Assembly: GCF_963665245.1 (NCBI RefSeq) | Contig: NZ_OY762269.1 | Coordinates: 2,982,501 to 3,046,500, forward strand | Direction of reading: 5' to 3' | Length of the DNA stretch: 64,000 nt | From: an uncultured Paludibaculum sp. | GTDB taxonomy: Bacteria; Acidobacteriota; Terriglobia; Bryobacterales; Bryobacteraceae | Shown here: positions 51,134 to 61,084 of the stretch, piece after piece | How the letters are laid out: every line of letters starts with the position of its first letter | How positions within the stretch are numbered: position 1 is the first letter of the stretch | Made by a program: the position numbers and the translations under genes | The notes under the pieces: model-generated | The model's input: only the letters and a program-made list of their open reading frames with translations | Databases searched by the model: none | Told to the model about the DNA's origin: nothing

Positions 51134-53767
51134 ATGCCGAATCCGCAGAACCCTGACGACCCGCAAGCGCCACCGCCGTCCGGGGGTGGCATCCAACTGC
51201 CCCTGGGCGATCGCAAGAACATTACGCCGATCAACATCGAAGACGAGATGCGCCGCTCGTATCTCGACTACTCGATGTCGGTCATCATTGGCCGCGCTCT
51301 GCCCGATGTGCGCGACGGGCTGAAGCCTGTCCATCGCCGCATCCTGTTTGGTATGAGCGAGATGGGCCTAACCTACAACCGGCCCACCAAGAAGTGCGCG
51401 CGCATCGTCGGCGACGTTCTCGGCAAGTTCCACCCGCACGGCGACTCTTCCGTCTACGACGCGTTGGTCCGCATGGCTCAACCCTTCTCCATGCGCTACC
51501 CGCTAGTGGATGGGCAGGGCAACTTCGGTTCGGTCGACGCCGACCCGCCAGCGGCCATGCGGTACACCGAGGCCCGCCTATCCAAGATCGCGGCCGTCAT
51601 GCTGGAGGATCTCGATAAGGAAACGGTCGATTTCCGCGCCAACTACGACGACACGATGGTGGAGCCGGAAGTGCTGCCCACCCGCGTGCCCAATCTGCTG
51701 CTGAACGGCAGCGAGGGCATCGCCGTCGGCATGGCGACGCGCATTCCGCCGCACAACCTCACGGAGATCGTCAACGCCACCATCGAGTTGGTCAAGGATC
51801 CCCACGCGCCGCTCAGCCGGATCATGGAACTCGTGCCCGGCCCGGACTTCCCCACCGGCGGAATCCTGCTGGGTCGCCAGGGCATTCTGGACTACTTCAC
51901 CCGCGGCCGCGGGTCGCTTAAGATCCGCGCCAAGGCCAGCACGGAAAAGTTCGGTAAGGACCGTGACGCAATCGTCATCACCGAACTGCCCTACCAGGTG
52001 AACAAAGCCAAGCTGGTGGAGCAGATCGCCCAACTGGTGAACGAGAAGCGGTTGGAAGGCATCTCCGATGTCCGCGACGAGAGCGACCGTGACGGCATGC
52101 GCGTTGTCATCGAGCTCAAGCGCAATGAGCAGACGGACATTGTTCTCAACAATCTCTACAAGTTGACGCAAATGCAGGTGAGCTTCGGCGTCATCCTGCT
52201 CTCCATCGTCAACGGCCAGCCGCGCGAGCTCGGCATCATCGACTGCCTCAAGCGCTTCATTGACCACCGTGTGGAAGTCGTCCGCCGGCGTACGGAATTC
52301 CTGCTGCGCAAGGCCCGCGACCGCGAGCACATCTTGCTGGGCTTCCAGAAAGCCCTGCAGAACCTGGATGCGGTCATCGAGGCGGTACGTGCCTCCCGCA
52401 ACCCGCGGGAAGCCCGCGAGGCCCTCATGGGCCAGATGGAGTTCCCCGAGAATCCCCGCCTGCAGGAAGTGGTCGCCAAGTGGTCGCCCACCATCGCTTT
52501 CAACGGTGAGGCCATCTCCCGCTTCGACTTCTCTGAGAAACAGGCCCAGGCCATCATTGAGCTGCAACTCCAGCGCCTCACCGGCATGGAGCAGCAGAAG
52601 ATTCTCGACGAGTTAGCCGAGATTCAGCGCCTCATCGCCGAATACCTCGAGATCCTCGGTTCCGACAAGGTCCTCCGCGCCCTGATCGTCAAGGAACTCA
52701 AGGAGGTCCAAAAGGACTTCGGTGACGAGCGCCGGACCGCTATCGTCGACGACGAAGGTGAAATCAGCCTCGAAGACCTCATCAAACCCGAAGACGTGGT
52801 GGTGACGGTCACCCGCGGCGGGTACCTCAAGCGGACGTCCCTCGACACCTACCGGCGCCAGACGCGCGGCGGCAAGGGCCGCATCGGCATGGCCACCCGC
52901 ACGGAAGATGTCGTGGAACACCTGATGGTGGCCAACACGCACAGCTACCTGCTCATCTTCACCTCGATGGGCCGGCTCTACTGGCTGAAGGTCTACAATA
53001 TTCCGGACGCCGGTGCCGCCTCCAAGGGCAAGAACATCAACGGCCTCATCAGCCTGCAGGAAGACGAGACGGTTCGTACATTCCTGTCGGTCAAGGAATT
53101 CACGCCGGATCGCTTCATCGTGATGGCCACCAAGTACGGTGTCATCAAGAAGTGCGAACTCACTGTCTTCGACAACCCCATGGCGCGCGGCATCATCGCC
53201 ATCGGACTGAAGGACGGCGACGAACTCATCAGCGCCCGCATCTCTACCGGGAAGGACCTGATCTTCATTGCCACGCACGAAGGCATGGCCATCAAGTTCG
53301 ATGAGAACGATGTCCGCGCCATGGGCCGGCCCGCCGCCGGTGTCACCTCGATGCGCCTGGATCTGGACGACTACATCATCGGCATGGAGGTCGTCACCGA
53401 AGAGAGCCTCATGCTCTCCGTCTCCGATCTCGGCTTCGGCAAGCGCACCAAGATCAGCGAATACCGTCTGCAGGGCCGCGCCGGCCGGGGCGTCATTAAC
53501 ATGAAGCTCACCAACAAGACCGGCCGCGTGCTCGCTGTCCTGGAAGTGAAGGAAGACACGGACGTCATCCTCATCACCCGTGATGGCAAGATCCTGCGCA
53601 CTGAAGCGGAATCCATCCGCAAGACCGGCCGCTCCGCCTCCGGCGTGAAGCTGGTCTCGATGGAAGCCAGCGACGCCGTCGCCGCCGCCTGCGCCGTGCA
53701 GGAAGCGGAACAAGTGGAAGGCGAACCCGAGCCCGACAACGGTCAGGGCGACCTGCCGCTGCAGTAA
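51134..53767 (+). CDS. gyrA: DNA gyrase subunit A
   Basis: 877 residues, close to the E. coli length but with an N-terminal extension of about 22 residues. The catalytic tyrosine is Tyr144 in AAMRYTEARL. The quinolone region reads HPHGDSSVYDALVRMAQ; the residues equivalent to E. coli Ser83 and Asp87 are Ser105 and Asp109, so there is no classical resistance substitution. The C-terminal domain has the GyrA box QTRGGKG, which wraps DNA and distinguishes it from ParC. It introduces negative supercoils with GyrB, which is not in the window. A strong terminator follows. Confidence 0.96.
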   Translation: MPNPQNPDDPQAPPPSGGGIQLPLGDRKNITPINIEDEMRRSYLDYSMSVIIGRALPDVRDGLKPVHRRILFGMSEMGLTYNRPTKKCARIVGDVLGKFHPHGDSSVYDALVRMAQPFSMRYPLVDGQGNFGSVDADPPAAMRYTEARLSKIAAVMLEDLDKETVDFRANYDDTMVEPEVLPTRVPNLLLNGSEGIAVGMATRIPPHNLTEIVNATIELVKDPHAPLSRIMELVPGPDFPTGGILLGRQGILDYFTRGRGSLKIRAKASTEKFGKDRDAIVITELPYQVNKAKLVEQIAQLVNEKRLEGISDVRDESDRDGMRVVIELKRNEQTDIVLNNLYKLTQMQVSFGVILLSIVNGQPRELGIIDCLKRFIDHRVEVVRRRTEFLLRKARDREHILLGFQKALQNLDAVIEAVRASRNPREAREALMGQMEFPENPRLQEVVAKWSPTIAFNGEAISRFDFSEKQAQAIIELQLQRLTGMEQQKILDELAEIQRLIAEYLEILGSDKVLRALIVKELKEVQKDFGDERRTAIVDDEGEISLEDLIKPEDVVVTVTRGGYLKRTSLDTYRRQTRGGKGRIGMATRTEDVVEHLMVANTHSYLLIFTSMGRLYWLKVYNIPDAGAASKGKNINGLISLQEDETVRTFLSVKEFTPDRFIVMATKYGVIKKCELTVFDNPMARGIIAIGLKDGDELISARISTGKDLIFIATHEGMAIKFDENDVRAMGRPAAGVTSMRLDLDDYIIGMEVVTEESLMLSVSDLGFGKRTKISEYRLQGRAGRGVINMKLTNKTGRVLAVLEVKEDTDVILITRDGKILRTEAESIRKTGRSASGVKLVSMEASDAVAAACAVQEAEQVEGEPEPDNGQGDLPLQ

Positions 53768-53777
53768 CCTCAACCAA

Positions 53778-53808
53778 ACGGCCCGGAGCTCGACTCGCTC
53801 CGGGCCGT
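53778..53808 (+). terminator. Strong terminator after gyrA
   Basis: ACGGCCCGGAGC (53778-53789) and GCTCCGGGCCGT (53797-53808) are perfect 12-base arms around TCGACTC, ending in a T-containing tail. It may serve both gyrA and the convergent SecA-like gene. Confidence 0.85.
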
Positions 53809-53832
53809 GCTGTCTCTTGGAAACACAGTGAT

Positions 53833-55935
53833 TTAGGTGCCGCCGTGGCGTTCGCTGAACATGCGTCGCAGGCCCTTCACGACGCGTTCACTCCACGTGC
53901 CGAAGGGTTGGTCGGTGGTCGTGTAGGTCCAGACCGCGCCGCGTTCGTTGGGATCCAGGCCGCCCGCTTCCTCCGCCTGCAGGAGGCGGACTTCGATCTC
54001 CTCCGGCAGACTCGCTTCCAGTTCTTCGAACCACTGGTGCACTTGCCGCAGGTACTCCTGGTGCGGGTCCTTGCCGCCCCAGGAGATCCAGTGCACGCCG
54101 GTTCGAAAATCCGCCACTCGCGCCAGGTAGTCGGCCCAGAGATCGTCAATCGTCCGTAGGGTGACCAGTCGCTCCAGCTCAGAGGCGCAAGGAATTTCCC
54201 CTTCCAATACCGACTGACGGTAAGTGTGCAGTCGATGGCGCTGGCCTTCGATTGGCATCTCGTACTTCTGGAGGAACTGCCGAATGTCGAGGTTTTGCCC
54301 TTCCACGAACCGCTGTACCGTCGACGGTTCGTGGCGATAGCGCGGCAGGACGTCGCCGAACTTAACGATCAGGTCGTCTTCCAGGGAGACGAAGTAGCGG
54401 GAGCAGCCCGGGTCGCCTTGCCGGCCCGCGCGCCCACGCAATTGGTTGTCGATGCGGCGGCTTTCGTGCTTATTGGTTCCAATGACATACAGCCCGCCCA
54501 GCTCCGCCACACCGTCGCCCAACCGGATGTCGGTACCACGCCCGGCCATGTTGGTGGAGATGGTCACCGCGCCTCGTTCTCCGGCCCGGGCGATGATCGA
54601 TGCTTCGGCCCGGTCGTTGCGGGCATTTAGGACCTCGTGAGGTACACCCGTTAGCAGGTGGCTGAGGTGTTCCGACTCGGCCACGCTGGCGGTACCCACG
54701 AGTACGGGTTGACCGCTCGCGTGAGCGCGCTGGATCTCCTCCAGCAGCGCGCGGTCCTTGGCCGTTTTGGTCGGGAAGACGGCATCGGGGTAGTCGATCC
54801 GGACAATGGGTTTGTTTGGTGGAATCACCTCCACGTCCAGCCCGTAGACCTTGGCGAACTCTTCCTTCTGGGTGGCCGCCGTCCCGGTCATCCCGCAAAC
54901 CATTGGGTACAGGGCGATGAGGTGCTGCAGTGTGATGGAGCCGAGAATGGAACCCTGCGGTTTGGCCGACACACCCTCCTTGGCTTCGATGGCCGCGTGT
55001 AGCCCGGCCGGCCAACGGCGATCCAGGGCGATGCGGCCCTTGAACTCGTCGACAAGCTCGATGGATCCATCCTTGACCACATAGTCTACATCGCGGTGCA
55101 GCAGGCGATGGGCGTGCAGCGCGTCCTGCACGGCCGTGTGGAGTTGCAGGTTCCGCTCATCGAACAGATTGCCGCAGCCGAAGGCGCTTTCGACCGCGCG
55201 GATGCCGGCATCGGTGAGCGCCACATTCCGCTGCCCCGCATCCACCGTGGAATGCAGGTAGGGCTGTAGATGCCGCACTACCTGATCGGCTCGCAGGGCG
55301 ATCCCGCCTTCGTCGTCCTGCCCGCCGGCAATCACCAGAGGAATGCGTGCCTCGTCGATCAGGATGGAGTCGGCTTCATCGATCACGGCCGACGCGAAGG
55401 GCCGGTGTACCTGTTCTTCCGGATAGAGTGCCAGGCGATCCCTGAGGAAATCGAACCCAATTTCATTGGCCGTCGAGTAGGTGATGTCGCAGGTGTAGGC
55501 GGCGCGGCGCTCGGCGCTGGTCATGCCCTGCTGCACGGCGCCGACGGTGAAGCCTAACCGTTTGTAGATAGGGCCCATCCAGGCGGCGTCGCGAGCGGCC
55601 AGATAGTCGTTCACGGTCATTACGTGGACGCCCTGCCGCGTTCGCGCGAACCACGAAATAGCCGGCACGGCGGCCAGCGTCTTGCCTTCGCCGGTCTGCA
55701 TCTCGGCGATGCGGCCGTTGGTAAGCGCCAGGCTACCCAGGACTTGCACGTCGAACAGGGTGAAGCCGAGTTCACGTTCGGCCAACACGGCGGTGTAGGC
55801 AATCCAGGCGTTCAGCTTGTCCGGTGGCGCGGCGTCGGCACGGCGCCTGTACTCGGCGCGCAACTCATTGATTTCCTGGACGGCATTCGCTTCGCGCCGT
55901 GCGGCGGGCAGCAGAGATTGCAGGAATCGGCGAAT
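53833..55935 (-). CDS. SecA-like preprotein-translocase ATPase, short form
   Basis: About 700 residues. The frame up to 55863 starts at TTG inside a SecA helix. In the same frame it is open back to an ATT at 55935 with GGGAGG 4 bases before it; this ATT is the likeliest start and adds the usual N-terminal helix. Walker A is EMQTGEGKTLAA, the DEAD-like box is VIDEADSILIDEARIPLV, and motif GRGTDIRLG and the NQLRGRAGRQGDPG arginine finger are intact, as is VCGMTGTAATQKEEF. The C-terminal zinc domain of housekeeping SecA is absent and the chain is shorter, so a SecA2-type accessory role is plausible. It follows accC by 24 bases. Confidence 0.85.
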   Translation of the reverse strand: MRRFLQSLLPAARREANAVQEINELRAEYRRRADAAPPDKLNAWIAYTAVLAERELGFTLFDVQVLGSLALTNGRIAEMQTGEGKTLAAVPAISWFARTRQGVHVMTVNDYLAARDAAWMGPIYKRLGFTVGAVQQGMTSAERRAAYTCDITYSTANEIGFDFLRDRLALYPEEQVHRPFASAVIDEADSILIDEARIPLVIAGGQDDEGGIALRADQVVRHLQPYLHSTVDAGQRNVALTDAGIRAVESAFGCGNLFDERNLQLHTAVQDALHAHRLLHRDVDYVVKDGSIELVDEFKGRIALDRRWPAGLHAAIEAKEGVSAKPQGSILGSITLQHLIALYPMVCGMTGTAATQKEEFAKVYGLDVEVIPPNKPIVRIDYPDAVFPTKTAKDRALLEEIQRAHASGQPVLVGTASVAESEHLSHLLTGVPHEVLNARNDRAEASIIARAGERGAVTISTNMAGRGTDIRLGDGVAELGGLYVIGTNKHESRRIDNQLRGRAGRQGDPGCSRYFVSLEDDLIVKFGDVLPRYRHEPSTVQRFVEGQNLDIRQFLQKYEMPIEGQRHRLHTYRQSVLEGEIPCASELERLVTLRTIDDLWADYLARVADFRTGVHWISWGGKDPHQEYLRQVHQWFEELEASLPEEIEVRLLQAEEAGGLDPNERGAVWTYTTTDQPFGTWSERVVKGLRRMFSERHGGT

Positions 55936-55959
55936 GCGTCCTCCCAGCGATGCAGGCCC

Positions 55960-57324
55960 CTATTTAGCGGCTGCGTTCTTGCGCCGCTCCAGGAACCGCG
56001 TGATGAAGTGCGTGTCGATGGCCGCCGTCTGGAACTCCTCGTCGGCCAGAATCGCCTGATGCAGAGGGATCGACGTGTGGATTCCCTCGACTACGAACAT
56101 GTCGAGCGCGCGCTGCATGCGGGCAACTGCCTCGGCCCGGTCGCGGCCATGCGTGATCAGCTTGGCTATCAGCGAATCGTAGTAGGGCGGAATTACGCCG
56201 TCGTTATAGGCGGCAGTGTCTACGCGAACACCGATGCCGCCCGGCAAATTCAGGGCCTGAATGCGGCCCGGCGACGGCGTGAACGTCACGGGATGCTCGG
56301 CGTTGATGCGGCACTCCAGGGCATGTCCTCTGATCTCTATCGGGCCGCCGAGAATGTCGGAGAGCTTCTCACCTTGGGCGACGCGGATCTGGGCCTTCAC
56401 GAGATCGATGCCCGTGATGAGCTCAGTGACGGGATGCTCCACCTGGATGCGGGCATTCACCTCGATGAAGTACAGATTACCAGTCTCGTCCATCAGGAAC
56501 TCAACCGTGCCGGCGTTGGTGTAACCGATGGCCGAGAGAGCCTTCTTCAACGCAGCGGCTGTCTTTTTGCGAAGCGCCGGCGAGACCGCGGCCGAGGGGG
56601 CCTCTTCGATCAGCTTCTGGTGGCGGCGCTGGATGGAGCATTCGCGTTCCCCCAGCACTTCCACGTTGCCGTGTTCGTCGGCGATGACCTGGAACTCGAT
56701 GTGGCGCGGCTTCTCGATGAACTTCTCGCAATACATGTCGCCGTTCGAAAAGGCGCCCTGCGCTTCGTGCTGGGCCTGGGCGAGCAGGCCGGGCAGTTCT
56801 TCCGCCGAGCGGACGATGCGCATGCCGCGCCCTCCGCCGCCGGCGGAAGCCTTGAGAATCACCGGATAACCGATCTCGGCGGCGACCGCGAGACCGTGTT
56901 CGGGGCTTTCGATGATGCCGTCGGAGCCGGGCAGAATCGGGACCCCGTGCGCCTTCATCTTCTCCCGGGCAATCTGCTTCAAACCCATCGACCGGGTGAC
57001 GTCCGGTTCCGGCCCGATGAACTTCAGGCCTGATGCCTTGCAGACCTCGGCAAAGTCGGAGTTCTCGCTCAGGAATCCATAGCCCGGATGGATGGCATCG
57101 ACGTTGGTAATCTCGGCCGCACTGATGACGGAGGGGATGTTCAGATAGCTGAGAGCGCTCTTGGCCGGACCGATGCAAACGGCTTCGTCAGCAAAGCGGA
57201 CGTGCAGCGAATAGCGGTCGGCCTCGGAGTACACGGCCACCGTCTTGATGCCCATGTCCTTGCAGGCGCAGATCACGCGCAGGGCGATCTCACCGCGATT
57301 GGCGATCAGAACTTTCTGGATCAT
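55960..57324 (-). CDS. accC: Acetyl-CoA carboxylase biotin carboxylase subunit
   Basis: 454 residues. It starts IQKVLIANRGEIALRVICACKDMGI, contains the ATP-grasp loop KASAGGGGRGMRIV, the catalytic base and metal site MDETGNLYFIEVNARIQVEHPVTE and the conserved GHALECRINAE. The enzyme carboxylates biotin on BCCP with ATP and bicarbonate, the first half of the acetyl-CoA carboxylase reaction of fatty-acid synthesis. It follows accB by 15 bases. A SecA-like gene follows it by 24 bases on the same strand. Confidence 0.96.
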   Translation of the reverse strand: MIQKVLIANRGEIALRVICACKDMGIKTVAVYSEADRYSLHVRFADEAVCIGPAKSALSYLNIPSVISAAEITNVDAIHPGYGFLSENSDFAEVCKASGLKFIGPEPDVTRSMGLKQIAREKMKAHGVPILPGSDGIIESPEHGLAVAAEIGYPVILKASAGGGGRGMRIVRSAEELPGLLAQAQHEAQGAFSNGDMYCEKFIEKPRHIEFQVIADEHGNVEVLGERECSIQRRHQKLIEEAPSAAVSPALRKKTAAALKKALSAIGYTNAGTVEFLMDETGNLYFIEVNARIQVEHPVTELITGIDLVKAQIRVAQGEKLSDILGGPIEIRGHALECRINAEHPVTFTPSPGRIQALNLPGGIGVRVDTAAYNDGVIPPYYDSLIAKLITHGRDRAEAVARMQRALDMFVVEGIHTSIPLHQAILADEEFQTAAIDTHFITRFLERRKNAAAK

Positions 57325-57339
57325 GAGGGGTGCTTCCCG

Positions 57340-57834
57340 TTAGCTGGGCTTCACCAGAAACAATACTTCGCCGTATTCCACCGGCTGGCCGTTCTCGACA
57401 AGCCGCTTCACAATGGTGCCGGAGACCTCGGCTTCGATCTCGTTCATCAGCTTCATCGATTCGATGATGCACAGGACCTTGCCCGGTTTGATCGTGTCGC
57501 CAACCTTCACGAAATTCTCCGCGCCAGGCGCTCCGGCGGCATAGAACGTGCCTACGATGGGCGATTTGATCGGCTCCAGTGTCGGATCGGTCAGATCGGG
57601 CTCACCGGGCGCGGGTTGCGCGGACGGTGCGGCCACTGTCACTTGAGAGGGCGTGCCCGTCTGAACGGGGGCTGGAGCGGGCGCCGATGACTGTTGCGGC
57701 ACGTGGATCTCCTGCGTGACGACACCTGCTGTCCGCTTGATCCAGACGCGGTTGTCGCCGCGCTGCACTTCCAGTTCGGCTACTCCTGTGGAGCAAACCG
57801 TTTGGATCAACTCACGAATCTCTTCAATGGTCAT
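57340..57834 (-). CDS. accB: Biotin carboxyl carrier protein of acetyl-CoA carboxylase
   Basis: 164 residues. N-terminal helical region (IEEIRELIQTVCSTGVAELEVQRGDNRVWIKR), an Ala/Pro linker (about 55-85), and a C-terminal biotinyl domain with the modified lysine in CIIESMKLMNEIEAEVSG, the usual EAMKMMN site with E-S-M-K-L-M. It carries biotin between the AccC subunit and the transcarboxylase. It overlaps pepP by four bases and precedes accC. Confidence 0.95.
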   Translation of the reverse strand: MTIEEIRELIQTVCSTGVAELEVQRGDNRVWIKRTAGVVTQEIHVPQQSSAPAPAPVQTGTPSQVTVAAPSAQPAPGEPDLTDPTLEPIKSPIVGTFYAAGAPGAENFVKVGDTIKPGKVLCIIESMKLMNEIEAEVSGTIVKRLVENGQPVEYGEVLFLVKPS

Positions 57835-58916
57835 GATGCGAGTACCACAAATTCCTTTGTCGTCGGCGTGAGAACCTCGACGCCGGTCTCCGTCACCAGG
57901 ACGGTGTCTTCAATGCGTACGCCCCCAAAGTCCTCGACATAAACGCCGGGCTCGATGGTAATGACCATGCCCGGCTGGAGGACGGTCTCCACTTTGGCGC
58001 CGATGCGCGGGATTTCGTGAATCTCAAGACCCAATCCATGGCCAGTGGAGTGCGTAAAGTATCGATCCAACTTGCGTTTTCTCAATGCGCCGCGGGCAGC
58101 TTCATCCACGTCCGCGCACGATGCGCCCGGCTTGACGGCGGCAATTGCTTGCAACTGCGCTTCCAGCACGGCTTCATACAAGCCGCGGATGCGGGCGCCC
58201 GGCTTACCCAGGTGGACCACTCGAGTCATGTCGCTCGCATAGCCGTCCAGGCTTGCGCCCATGTCTATCAATAGTACCTGATCGTTTTTCAGCTTTTCGG
58301 CTGTTGGCCGGGCATGCGGCAGAGCCGAACGAACCCCGGATGCCACGATGGTCTCGAAGGCCGCGGCTTCCGCGCCCAGCCCCCGCATGCGGTAGTCGAG
58401 ATCGGCCGCGACTGCCAGTTCGGTCATGCCTGGTTTCACCCGTTTGAGGGTTTGCGCCAGCGCCTTGGAATTGACCTGCACAGACTGCCGGATGGTCGCG
58501 ATCTCGCCGGGGGACTTGACCGAACGCAGCGACTCCACCACGCCCTGCATGGGCCTGAGCTTCACACCCTTACCGAGGAGCTTCGCCACCTCCAGCCAGT
58601 TGGCGTGAGGGATCTTGTCAGCTTCCAGCGCCACGGTGGGGAGTCGGCGTTTTGCGATCTCCCTGGCGACCTCCGGCCAAAGCGGCCCGCGCACGATTCG
58701 AACGGAACACTGCACTTCCTGGTGGGCCTGGATGTCGTAGCGGGGATCGGTGTAGAGCGTCGCTCCACGGCCTGAAATCAATAGGATAGCGTTGCTACCC
58801 GTGAAGCCGCTGAGGTAGCGGACATTGGGGAGATGAGTGATCGCGGCAGCGGAGGCTTTCTGCTTATCCAGCAGGTGCAGCAACCGCATACACCGGTCAC
58901 GACAGGGATCGGGAAC
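57831..58916 (-). CDS. pepP: Xaa-Pro aminopeptidase (M24 family)
   Basis: 361 residues from GTG 58916, chosen because GAGAGG lies 8 bases upstream; ATGs at 58943 and 58889 in frame are alternatives. The N-terminal domain has NVRYLSGFTGSNAILLIS. The M24 metal ligands are in LLIDMGAS, YASDMTRVVH, STGHGLGLEIHE, MVITIEPGVY and VRIEDTVLV, i.e. D, D, H, E, E. It cleaves N-terminal residues before proline. It overlaps accB by four bases; linkage of an Xaa-Pro peptidase and accBC is also common in Gram-positive genomes. Confidence 0.92.
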   Translation of the reverse strand, partial: VPDPCRDRCMRLLHLLDKQKASAAAITHLPNVRYLSGFTGSNAILLISGRGATLYTDPRYDIQAHQEVQCSVRIVRGPLWPEVAREIAKRRLPTVALEADKIPHANWLEVAKLLGKGVKLRPMQGVVESLRSVKSPGEIATIRQSVQVNSKALAQTLKRVKPGMTELAVAADLDYRMRGLGAEAAAFETIVASGVRSALPHARPTAEKLKNDQVLLIDMGASLDGYASDMTRVVHLGKPGARIRGLYEAVLEAQLQAIAAVKPGASCADVDEAARGALRKRKLDRYFTHSTGHGLGLEIHEIPRIGAKVETVLQPGMVITIEPGVYVEDFGGVRIEDTVLVTETGVEVLTPTTKEFVVLAS

Positions 58917-59015
58917 ACGAGTCAAACCTCTCAATTGTAACATCCACCTGCTGTTGTGTTTCCAGGCACCAGGCCAAGGTTGTGCCGCGCCACGGAAAGC
59001 GCGCAGAATAGGCGA

Positions 59016-61016
59016 ATGGCGCGCCTCGTACTCCCTTTCTCCGTCCCGGTTTCGGCCCTGTTCCTAATTGTCTCTCCAGCCGCGTGGGCGGTGGATGGTC
59101 CCAAAGCACCGACGATCGAGCAGTCGCTGAATTTCGCGGCGCCCGCTTCGGTGCGGATCTCGCCGGACGGCCAATCGGTGGTCTACACCGCCGGATCCGC
59201 GAATTGGGAGGAGAACGACTTCCGGACTCAGGTATGGCTTGTGAAGTCCAGCGCGGGCTCGCCCCTGCAACTCACCCGGCACGGGAAGGGTGCCTCGTCG
59301 CCCGAGTGGTCGCCGGATGGCAAGTGGGTTTCCTTTGTCACCGCGCGCGACGGCAAGAAGCACATCTGGCTGATTGCGCCGCAGGGCGGGGAAGCCTGGC
59401 AACTGACCTCGGGCGATGCCGAAGTGCAGTCATACGAATGGGCGCCCGATGGCAAACGCATCGCATTTACGTCGACCGGGCCGGAGTCGAAGGACAAGAA
59501 AGACCGGAAAGAGAAGTACGGCGAGTTTGAGGACGTGGGTGGCGACCACACCTACTCGCACCTGTATGTGGTCGACCTGCCGGCCGAGCCCGGAGCCAAA
59601 ACGAAACCTGAGCCGTTGACGTCAGGCGAGAGTTTCACGGTGAACGGCTTTTCGTGGTCGCCGGATTCCACCCGCATTGCCTTCAGCGCACCCATCAATG
59701 ACTCGCTGAGCGATGGATACAGCGCCGATCTCTATGTGCTGACGGTCAAGAACAAGAATCTGAACAAGATCGTGGCGACGCAGGGGCCGGACACCAATCC
59801 GCACTGGTCGCCCGACGGCAAGTGGATCGCTTATGAGACGGCCAATGGAGAGCCGTTCTTTTACTTCAAGAACTCACTCCTTGCCGCGGTTTCGGCCGAC
59901 GGGGGCCCGTCGCGCATGCTGACGACGAACTTCGACGAGGAACCTTCGCTGATCGAATGGACGCAGGACGGTATCTGGTTCAGCGCGCAGCAGAAGACCG
60001 CGAGCACGGTGTTTCTGCTGGATCCGAAAGAGGGGACCTACCGCGCGGCGTTCGGGACTAGCGCCTTCTCGCCGGGCACGCCGTCGTTCAGCAAAGACCG
60101 TGCCCGGATGGCCTTCACCGGGTCGGCCCTGGACGACTTTGCCGAGGTCTACGTCTCGCCGGTGGCTCCATTTGAACCCAAGGCGCTGACCACCTTCCGG
60201 GATCAGTACAAGGAGTTCCGGTTGGCTACGCGGGAGGTGATCTCGTGGAAGTCGAAGGACGATCAGGTGATCGAGGGTGTCCTGATCAAGCCGGCGGACT
60301 TCCAGGTGGGGAAGAAGTACCCGCTGCTGGTGGTGATTCACGGAGGGCCGACTGGGGTTGACCGGCCTTACCGCTCGGCCGACCGTTACTATCCCGTGGA
60401 GCAGTTTGCCGCCAAGGGCGCGCTGATTCTGAAGCCGAACTACCGGGGCTCGGCCGGATATGGCGAGGCCTTTCGGTCGTTGAATGTCCGCAATCTGGGT
60501 GTCGGCGATGCCTGGGATGTGCTGAGTGGGGTCGATTCGCTGGTGGCGCAAGGGATGGTGGACCCGGAGCGCCTGGGCTGCATGGGCTGGAGCCAGGGGG
60601 GCTACATCAGCGCGTTTCTGACGACGAACAGCGACCGGTTCAAGGCCATCAGCGTCGGCGCGGGTATCAGCGACTGGATGACCTACTATGTGAACACCGA
60701 CATTCACCCCTTCACGCGCCAATACCTGAAGGCGACGCCGTGGGACGATCCGGAGATTTACCGCAAGACTTCGCCGATCACGAATATCAAGCAGGCGCGG
60801 ACGCCGACACTGATTCAGCACGGGGGCAACGACCAGCGGGTGCCGTTGCCGAACGCGTACGAACTGTACCAAGGGCTGAAGGATCAAGGGGTGGAAGCGC
60901 GGCTGGTGGTCTACAAGGGGTTCGGCCACGGTATTTCGAAGCCGAAGCAGCAGATGCATGTGATGGAAGACAATCTGGCGTGGTTCAGTAAGTGGGTTTT
61001 GGGGGCGGGGCAATAG
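59016..61016 (+). CDS. Secreted S9-family prolyl oligopeptidase-like serine peptidase
   Basis: 666 residues from ATG 59016, which gives a signal peptide (LVLPFSVPVSALFLIVSPAAWA). An N-terminal seven-bladed propeller with TolB-like repeats (SPDGQSVVYTAGS, SPDGKWVSFVTA, SPDSTRIAFSAP) is followed by an alpha/beta-hydrolase domain. The triad is Ser526 in MGWSQGGYIS, Asp606 in GGNDQRVP and His638 in FGHGIS. It probably trims peptides in the periplasm or outside the cell. The preceding pepP gene runs the other way, so the two peptidases are not co-transcribed. Confidence 0.92.
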   Translation: MARLVLPFSVPVSALFLIVSPAAWAVDGPKAPTIEQSLNFAAPASVRISPDGQSVVYTAGSANWEENDFRTQVWLVKSSAGSPLQLTRHGKGASSPEWSPDGKWVSFVTARDGKKHIWLIAPQGGEAWQLTSGDAEVQSYEWAPDGKRIAFTSTGPESKDKKDRKEKYGEFEDVGGDHTYSHLYVVDLPAEPGAKTKPEPLTSGESFTVNGFSWSPDSTRIAFSAPINDSLSDGYSADLYVLTVKNKNLNKIVATQGPDTNPHWSPDGKWIAYETANGEPFFYFKNSLLAAVSADGGPSRMLTTNFDEEPSLIEWTQDGIWFSAQQKTASTVFLLDPKEGTYRAAFGTSAFSPGTPSFSKDRARMAFTGSALDDFAEVYVSPVAPFEPKALTTFRDQYKEFRLATREVISWKSKDDQVIEGVLIKPADFQVGKKYPLLVVIHGGPTGVDRPYRSADRYYPVEQFAAKGALILKPNYRGSAGYGEAFRSLNVRNLGVGDAWDVLSGVDSLVAQGMVDPERLGCMGWSQGGYISAFLTTNSDRFKAISVGAGISDWMTYYVNTDIHPFTRQYLKATPWDDPEIYRKTSPITNIKQARTPTLIQHGGNDQRVPLPNAYELYQGLKDQGVEARLVVYKGFGHGISKPKQQMHVMEDNLAWFSKWVLGAGQ

Positions 61017-61084
61017 GCGGCCGAAGGGCTCCAGAGTCCGGTGCGCCGCGGGATGGAGGAGGAGTACGCTGGAAGGGGACGCTG

